Shown: piece after piece, positions 33,637 through 37,931 of the stretch
How positions within the stretch are numbered: the stretch's first letter is position 1
How the letters are laid out: the number at the start of each line of letters is the position of its first letter
Source: Thermoguttaceae bacterium
GTDB lineage: Bacteria; Planctomycetota; Planctomycetia; Pirellulales; Thermoguttaceae
DNA: 37,931 nt
Direction of reading: 5' to 3'
NCBI GenBank assembly: GCA_029975295.1
Contig: JARKPK010000042.1
Span: forward strand, 1 to 37,931
The notes under the pieces: model-generated
Databases searched by the model: none
Told to the model about the DNA's origin: nothing
Seen by the model: only the letters and a program-made list of their open reading frames with translations
Position numbers and translations under genes: made by a program

Positions 33637-36488
33637 GGGTACGATGAACTCCAACTGACGAAGTCGCCGGAAGACCCAGAGCTGTCCGCCCACCAGGAAC
33701 TCGAAGCCGGGGGCGACGCGCTCGAGGAACCCGTTGGCGGAGAACTGCTACTGGATGAAGGGCTGGTCGGTTGGCTGCTCGTGGACGAACCGGACGACGT
33801 GGCCGACGAAGAGACAGAACCGCTGCCTGAAGAACGACTCGTTCCAGCGCCACTGCTGCTGGACTGGCTTTGGGATGACGATGACGAGCCGTTCGGCGGC
33901 GGGCTCGAGCTGCTGGGTGGATTTGGTGGGGTGCCTCCCGATGAACTGCTCGACGGGTTTTCAGGGGGAACGCCGCTTGAGCTAGTGCCGGCCGACGACG
34001 AGGCAGGCGGCGCGGACGAACTGCTCGGAGCGCCGCTCGAAGAAGACGATGACGGCGCGGGACCCGACGAGCTTCCGCTGGTCGCCCCGCTGCTGGAGTT
34101 CGTGCTGCTGGATGGGCCGGGGCCGCTGGAGGAGGTCCCACTGGAACTGCCCGAGGACGGACCACCGCTTGATGCGCCACTACTGGGCGGGGCGCTACTC
34201 GACAGACCGCTGCCGCTCGAAGAGCCGCCGCTGGACGACGATCCGCTCCCGGATGATCCGCTGGAACTGGAACCGCTGGACGACGCCGAACTGCTGCCGG
34301 ACGAGCTGGGGCCGGATGACGAGGAACTGGCTGGGCCGCTCGGCGATGAGCCAGACGGTGGGCCGCTGGAACCCGGGGGGCCGCTACTGGCGCTCGGCGA
34401 ACCACTGCTGGACGGGGTGCCGCTGGAGGACGACGGGCCGGAACTGCTCGGCGACGAGGACGACGGCCCGCTGGATAAACCGCTCGACGATCCGCTGGAA
34501 CTCGGCGCGCTGCTGCTAGGCGAACCGCTACTGGAGGCCGACGATGACGGCGGACCACTCGATGAAGCGCCCGACGAAGACGACATTCCGCTCGACGAAC
34601 TGGCGCTGCCGCTGGACGAACCGCTACTTGAAGGATTGCTACTTGAAGGGGTACTGCTGGACGGCCCGCTGCTTGAAGCAGAACTGCTCGACGGGCTGCT
34701 GCTCGACGGGCTGCTACTGGACGACGCAAGGCTGCTCGACCCGCTCGACGAGCCGCTTGACGAGGAGGAGGGCTGGCTGGACGAGCCGCTGGAACTGGAG
34801 GAGCCGCTCGAGGAGCCACTCGAACCTGACGAACTGGTTCCGGACGAACTGCCGCTGGAGCTGCCCGACGAACTGCCTGACGAGGATGAACTTCCGCCCG
34901 AAGAACTGCTGCCCGACGAGGAACTCAACGGGCCGCTCGACGACCCGGACGAACGGCCCGACGACGGACCGGAGGAACTTCCGCTGGAGGAGCTTCCGGA
35001 TGACGAAACGCCGCTCGAAGAGGAACTCTTGCCCGACGACGAGCCGCTGCTGCGCCCGGAAGAAGACGATCCGCTACTGGAGGAACCCGATGATCCGCTG
35101 CTGCTGGACGAGTCGCAGAGCTCCTGGGACTCGTAGATCGGGACCACGGTCGGCGGAATCTGCTCGACTCGGGTGCCTGCCGGCAGGTGCAACCGTACCT
35201 GCTGAAACACCAGATAGTGGCCGCATCGGTTGTGGATGTCGCAGGTGACCAGGTTGACGGTGACCTCCTGGCCCGAGGTTCCGCTGGACGAGGGCGGCGT
35301 CCCAGAGGAACTGCCGCCCGATGACGACGGCGGACCGCTGGAGGAGCCGCCAGAGGAACTGCCCGAAGAGGACGGTCCCGATGATGAACTGCTCCCCGAA
35401 GAGCTGCCACTGGACGAGGAGGAGCCTGACGAGCTGCCGCTGCTGCCGGAGGAAATGCCGGAAGAACTTCCCGAGGAACTCCCCGACGAACTGCCGCTGG
35501 AACTGCCCGAGGAGGAAGAGCTGCCGCTGGGCGGGCAGCAATCCGCCTCGTTCTCGTACTGGAACCAGTACTCGATCTTCGGCTGCGGGTCGGTGCCGAA
35601 GCGGACTTCCTTCATTCGGACAATGGCGTTGATGCCAACCGGCAACAGGCGGCAGTTGCATGCGCCGGCACCGCTGCTGGACGGGACTGGCCCGTCGCAG
35701 CAGTCTTCCATGAAGTCTGCGCAACATTTCCCGAGGTGATCCAGATCGACGCCGTTGCCCTCAATTCCCGCGCCGTCGTTGGGGTCCTCGACCGAGTTGT
35801 AGGCGTAGCCCACGCGGCCGCCGGGCTTGGGCACCCAGGCGCCATACTCGTACTTCTCGTCGTCGTGGATGACCTCGAAGAAGGTGTACTTCCACTTGTT
35901 CGGCCCGATCTGCTCGTGGGCGATGATCCGGGCCCAGAAGTCTTCGTCGTAGCCCAGGCCGATCTTCACGAGCGCCCACTTGACGCCCTTGCCCGGCTGC
36001 TTCCACAAGATGGTGGCCGCGCCTCGCTCCCCGCATTTCAGGCAGGACGGCTCGCCCGATAAGACGTCGGCCCGGTCGTGCCATTCCTTCTCCACATAGA
36101 CCCGGGCGGGGGTCACGCCGCTAACGCAGGCGTAGTGGGCGATCTCACCGGCCTTGACTGGCTCGAGCAGGATGGCGAACTTGCCGCGATGTGCGGGGTC
36201 TTCCGGTTTGACCCCGATCAGCGTTGGCTCGTTCTTGAACGCCTGCAGGTTGGCCAACGGGTCGATGATCGGGGCAACCAGCCCCAGAACATCGAATCGT
36301 TCTCGGTCGGAGCCACTGGCGTTGCGGACCTTGATGATGCCACTGTTGGGAAATCTCGGTTCCGACTGCCCGCCGCGGCTCTGCTGCCGGGCCTTCAAGT
36401 CGAGCGCCGCGTCGATGAACGTGTTGAACGCCTCGGCTGGGATTTCCAGCTTCTGCCCGGGCTGCACCTTCTTGAAGGGATTTCCCAC
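33633..36488 (-). CDS. 951-residue Ser/Gly-repeat structural protein, tail-fibre-like
   Basis: Residues 1-320 form a globular N-terminal domain (NPFKKVQPGQKLEIPAEAFN at the start) with paired cysteines (CLKC, CC, CNC, CC). Then follows a Ser/Gly block (about 321-402), an ordered island (about 403-458; VNLVTCDIHNRCGHYLVFQQ) and a second Ser-rich block to about 930. Repeats are SSG or SSSG tetrads early and SSS-x-P pentads later, with x mostly G, P, A or T. The end is aromatic (WWADSSGSSGDFVSWSSSYP). The start is GTG at 36488 with GGAGG eight bases upstream. There is no signal peptide, so it is probably a cytoplasmically assembled structure such as a tail fibre or spike. Dense serine with co-encoded glycosyltransferases suggests O-glycosylation. 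The function is inferred. Confidence 0.8.
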   Translation of the reverse strand: MGNPFKKVQPGQKLEIPAEAFNTFIDAALDLKARQQSRGGQSEPRFPNSGIIKVRNASGSDRERFDVLGLVAPIIDPLANLQAFKNEPTLIGVKPEDPAHRGKFAILLEPVKAGEIAHYACVSGVTPARVYVEKEWHDRADVLSGEPSCLKCGERGAATILWKQPGKGVKWALVKIGLGYDEDFWARIIAHEQIGPNKWKYTFFEVIHDDEKYEYGAWVPKPGGRVGYAYNSVEDPNDGAGIEGNGVDLDHLGKCCADFMEDCCDGPVPSSSGAGACNCRLLPVGINAIVRMKEVRFGTDPQPKIEYWFQYENEADCCPPSGSSSSSGSSSGSSSGSSSGSSSGISSGSSGSSSGSSSSSGSSSGSSSSSGPSSSGSSSGGSSSGPPSSSGGSSSGTPPSSSGTSGQEVTVNLVTCDIHNRCGHYLVFQQVRLHLPAGTRVEQIPPTVVPIYESQELCDSSSSSGSSGSSSSGSSSSGRSSGSSSGKSSSSSGVSSSGSSSSGSSSGPSSGRSSGSSSGPLSSSSGSSSSGGSSSSSGSSSGSSSGSSSGTSSSGSSGSSSGSSSSSGSSSQPSSSSSGSSSGSSSLASSSSSPSSSSPSSSSASSSGPSSSTPSSSNPSSSGSSSGSASSSSGMSSSSGASSSGPPSSSASSSGSPSSSAPSSSGSSSGLSSGPSSSSPSSSGPSSSSGTPSSSGSPSASSGPPGSSGPPSGSSPSGPASSSSSGPSSSGSSSASSSGSSSSGSSGSGSSSSGGSSSGSGLSSSAPPSSGASSGGPSSGSSSGTSSSGPGPSSSTNSSSGATSGSSSGPAPSSSSSSGAPSSSSAPPASSSAGTSSSGVPPENPSSSSSGGTPPNPPSSSSPPPNGSSSSSQSQSSSSGAGTSRSSGSGSVSSSATSSGSSTSSQPTSPSSSSSSPPTGSSSASPPASSSWWADSSGSSGDFVSWSSSYP
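33680..35111 (-). repeat. Long Ser-rich coding repeat (about 475 codons)
   Basis: This is the main low-complexity block of the Ser/Gly protein. At protein level it is built from SSSG, SSG and SSS-x-P units. At DNA level synonymous codons (AGC, TCC, TCG, AGT) are mixed so that no long exact repeat arises. The opposite strand is open for 588 codons (33370-35136) as a by-product. Confidence 0.8.
35283..35526 (-). repeat. Shorter Ser/Gly coding repeat (about 80 codons)
   Basis: This is the first low-complexity block of the same protein, mostly SGSSSG units. A folded island of about 55 residues separates it from the long block. Confidence 0.75.
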
Positions 36489-36496
36489 GGCAGTCG

Positions 36497-36501
36497 CCTC
36501 C
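36497..36501 (-). promoter_or_regulatory. Ribosome binding site of the Ser/Gly-repeat gene
   Basis: GGAGG on the minus strand lies eight bases before the GTG at 36488, in the 14-bp gap after the previous gene. It decides the GTG start and suggests strong translation. Confidence 0.65.
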
Positions 36502-36502
36502 G

Positions 36503-37300
36503 TCAGGTCCCGATCCCGAGGCCCGAGAAATCCCCATACTGGTAGACCTGCTCGACATAGGCGGCGATCGGTTTTTTGACCAGCACCTTGGCGTCGGCAT
36601 CCTCGTCGTCGGCATAGCGGACCCAGAGGTATTCCCAGCCCTTCTTGTTGATGCCCGTGATGTTGCCGACCTGAAGGCCGGTGACGTTGGGGCTTGCGGC
36701 GAAGCGAAAGGTGATCTCCCAGTCCTCCTGGCCACGCTTCGAGCCCGACGCCCCCAGAAACAGCACCTCGCCGACGGCGAAGCCCCGAAAGGCGGCACCG
36801 TTGACCTTGCCGGTGAGAAAGAAGAGCGCGGCTTTGTAGCCGGGGGTCACCAAACCCGCGGCGACGTAGTGCGTCTCGGAGAAGTTGTAGACGGGGACTG
36901 TGATGTCCACGCCCTCGACGTTGTCGTGCGTCACGCCGACGGCACCCTGGAAGTCCGGGGCGGTCTTGCCCGGCGGGGCATAGCGGCCGACCGTCTGGAG
37001 GCTCTGGGTGATGTGCTGGGTTCCGCCGCCCGTGTCGAACTGGTACGAGGAATCCCCTGTCTCGGGCGGTTCGCGTTTGCCATACCGCACCGAACCTTCC
37101 CAGATATCCTCGGCGACCCGCTCGATGTGCAGGGTCTGGCGGACGAGGCCGTCGTAGAGAACGGGCGACGCCAGGGCTAGAGCCGTCTTGGCCGACAGGT
37201 CGTTGTCCGTGCCGCGCACAACATAGATAAGGTCAACCGACGGGCTCTCCCCTTCGGTTGACTCACGGCTTTCCCATTTCTCGTGGACCGTGACCGCCAT
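36503..37300 (-). CDS. Hypothetical structural protein, probably tail-associated
   Basis: The 265-residue protein has a beta-rich profile, no signal peptide and no membrane span. Segments such as HITQSLQTVGRYAPPGKTAPDF, WEITFRFAASPNVTGLQVG and GINKKGWEYLWVRYADDEDA suggest beta-sandwich or baseplate-like domains. I do not recognise a named family. It lies between the tape-measure-like gene (44 bp gap) and the Ser/Gly-repeat gene (14 bp gap) on the same strand. That order recalls tail modules, where baseplate proteins follow the tape measure. The ATG at 37300 is used; its ribosome site is weak. The tail assignment is inference from context. Confidence 0.65.
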   Translation of the reverse strand: MAVTVHEKWESRESTEGESPSVDLIYVVRGTDNDLSAKTALALASPVLYDGLVRQTLHIERVAEDIWEGSVRYGKREPPETGDSSYQFDTGGGTQHITQSLQTVGRYAPPGKTAPDFQGAVGVTHDNVEGVDITVPVYNFSETHYVAAGLVTPGYKAALFFLTGKVNGAAFRGFAVGEVLFLGASGSKRGQEDWEITFRFAASPNVTGLQVGNITGINKKGWEYLWVRYADDEDADAKVLVKKPIAAYVEQVYQYGDFSGLGIGT

Positions 37301-37344
37301 TTTCTTGGTACGTGCTTCCGCACAAGTCCGATTTCAAACCCATT

Positions 37345-37931
37345 TCATGCGAATTGCAGGCCGCCATGCTGGGCCTGCATCACCAGCTTGCGGGTGTTCT
37401 TGGCCGTCTCTTCCCCTGCCCGCGCTGCCCGCTCCATCGGCCCGCCCGTGCCGAGCCCCTGGGCGGCCATCGCGTTGAAGGTGCCCTGGACGCTGACCGA
37501 CTTCTTGCCCATCCCTTCCAGGTCGAGTCCCTCTAAATCGCCGGGTCCCTTGATCCGCTCCGGACCGACTGTCTCCGCAATCTCGGCACGTTTCCGGGCC
37601 GCCTCATCCAGCGCGTCCTGCCACTGCTTGCGTGCCTGGACCACCGCGTCCTCGGCGGCCTTCACGTCGGCGTCGTTCTGCTGCTGCCGCGCCACGTGCC
37701 GGGCATCCTTCTCCCGGTTCAGCTCATCGAGGGTGCCTTGTTCCTCCTGGTCGATCGCCGCCCGTTTGGACTGGCGCGTGGTTTCGATGTCGCGGAGTTG
37801 CTGCTGCGTAGCCTGCTCACGCCCATGTTGTTCCCGCTGGAAGTCTTCATCCAGGATCTGCTGGGCACCTTCGACGTCCACGGAGTCGTCGAACATGGCC
37901 ATCAGCGAGACGAACTTCTTGGCGATCCAGT
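37345..37931 (-). CDS. Coiled-coil protein, N-terminus beyond window; tape-measure-like C-terminus
   Basis: The frame is open through the right edge, so the protein's start is missing; an internal ATG at 37902 is not the real start because WIAKKFVSLMAMFDDSVDV reads continuously across it. About 90 residues form a charged coiled coil (QREQHGREQATQQQLRDIE and onward). The tail GTFNAMAAQGLGTGG followed by ERAARAGEETAKNTRKLVMQ resembles the C-terminus of phage tail tape-measure proteins. It would be the first visible gene of the tail-like operon. The rest of the protein would settle this. Confidence 0.65.
   Translation of the reverse strand, partial: WIAKKFVSLMAMFDDSVDVEGAQQILDEDFQREQHGREQATQQQLRDIETTRQSKRAAIDQEEQGTLDELNREKDARHVARQQQNDADVKAAEDAVVQARKQWQDALDEAARKRAEIAETVGPERIKGPGDLEGLDLEGMGKKSVSVQGTFNAMAAQGLGTGGPMERAARAGEETAKNTRKLVMQAQHGGLQFA

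Noticed and set aside
33370-35136. 588-codon plus-strand frame rich in Leu, Asp, Glu and Pro
   Set aside because: It is the exact antisense of the Ser/Gly repeat. Ser codons AGC/TCC and Gly codons read backwards give Leu/Asp/Glu/Pro runs, and the real gene has a ribosome site, a globular domain and operon context.
33680-35526. Possible CRISPR array or noncoding tandem repeat
   Set aside because: The periodicity is in short codon units of 9 to 15 bases with no constant repeat and unique spacers. It is coding low complexity.
29890-37931. Diversity-generating retroelement linked to the fibre gene
   Set aside because: No reverse transcriptase gene and no template/variable repeat pair can be seen in the window.

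Overview
The window looks like chromosomal DNA of a planctomycete, probably close to the Pirellulales. It is GC-rich, it carries a DUF1559 pseudopilin-like protein with the H-X9-DG tail motif, and it has a large multihaem cytochrome c beside a split cytochrome b. Both features are typical of that phylum. The taxonomic call is inference from gene content.

Layout. (1) 1-8468, minus strand: recA is followed by a respiratory cluster. This holds a b6-type cytochrome b (four haem-ligand histidines), a long membrane protein ending in a subunit-IV-like cytochrome b domain, an eight-CXXCH cytochrome c, a Tat-exported cupredoxin-like protein, and a lipoprotein cytochrome c cut by the left edge. No Rieske protein is present. 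(2) 8469-9347: regulatory DNA with a recA promoter and a three-copy 21-bp repeat. (3) 9348-13978, plus strand: a small unknown gene and a complete sulfate ABC importer (binding protein, two permeases, ATPase). (4) 14155-17525, minus strand: a DUF1559 protein and a phospholipid pair (cdsA, plsC). (5) 17869-24266, plus strand: hisA, an EF-G-like GTPase with Tyr at the usual catalytic His, an EpsC-type serine acetyltransferase behind a long leader, and class II fumarase. (6) 24320-28207, minus strand: a membrane-anchored HEAT-like protein and an M48 metallopeptidase. (7) 28716-29547: a tiny membrane protein, tRNA-Ala(GGC), an initiator tRNA-Met and a terminator.

(8) 29890-37931, minus strand, is the most unusual part. 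It appears to be one operon running toward the initiator tRNA. It starts with the end of a coiled-coil protein resembling a phage tail tape-measure C-terminus, then a structural-looking 265-residue protein. Next is a 951-residue protein, about 60% of it Ser/Gly-rich repeats. After that come a Cys-rich mini-protein, a GT4 glycosyltransferase, a radical SAM protein and a two-domain glycosyltransferase. The last five genes are joined by four consecutive 4-base stop/start overlaps (ATGA or GTGA).

My reading, as inference, is a prophage-like or tail-like element whose Ser-rich fibre is made together with enzymes that glycosylate or otherwise modify it. I see no integrase, capsid gene or att repeat inside the window, so the element's limits are unknown.
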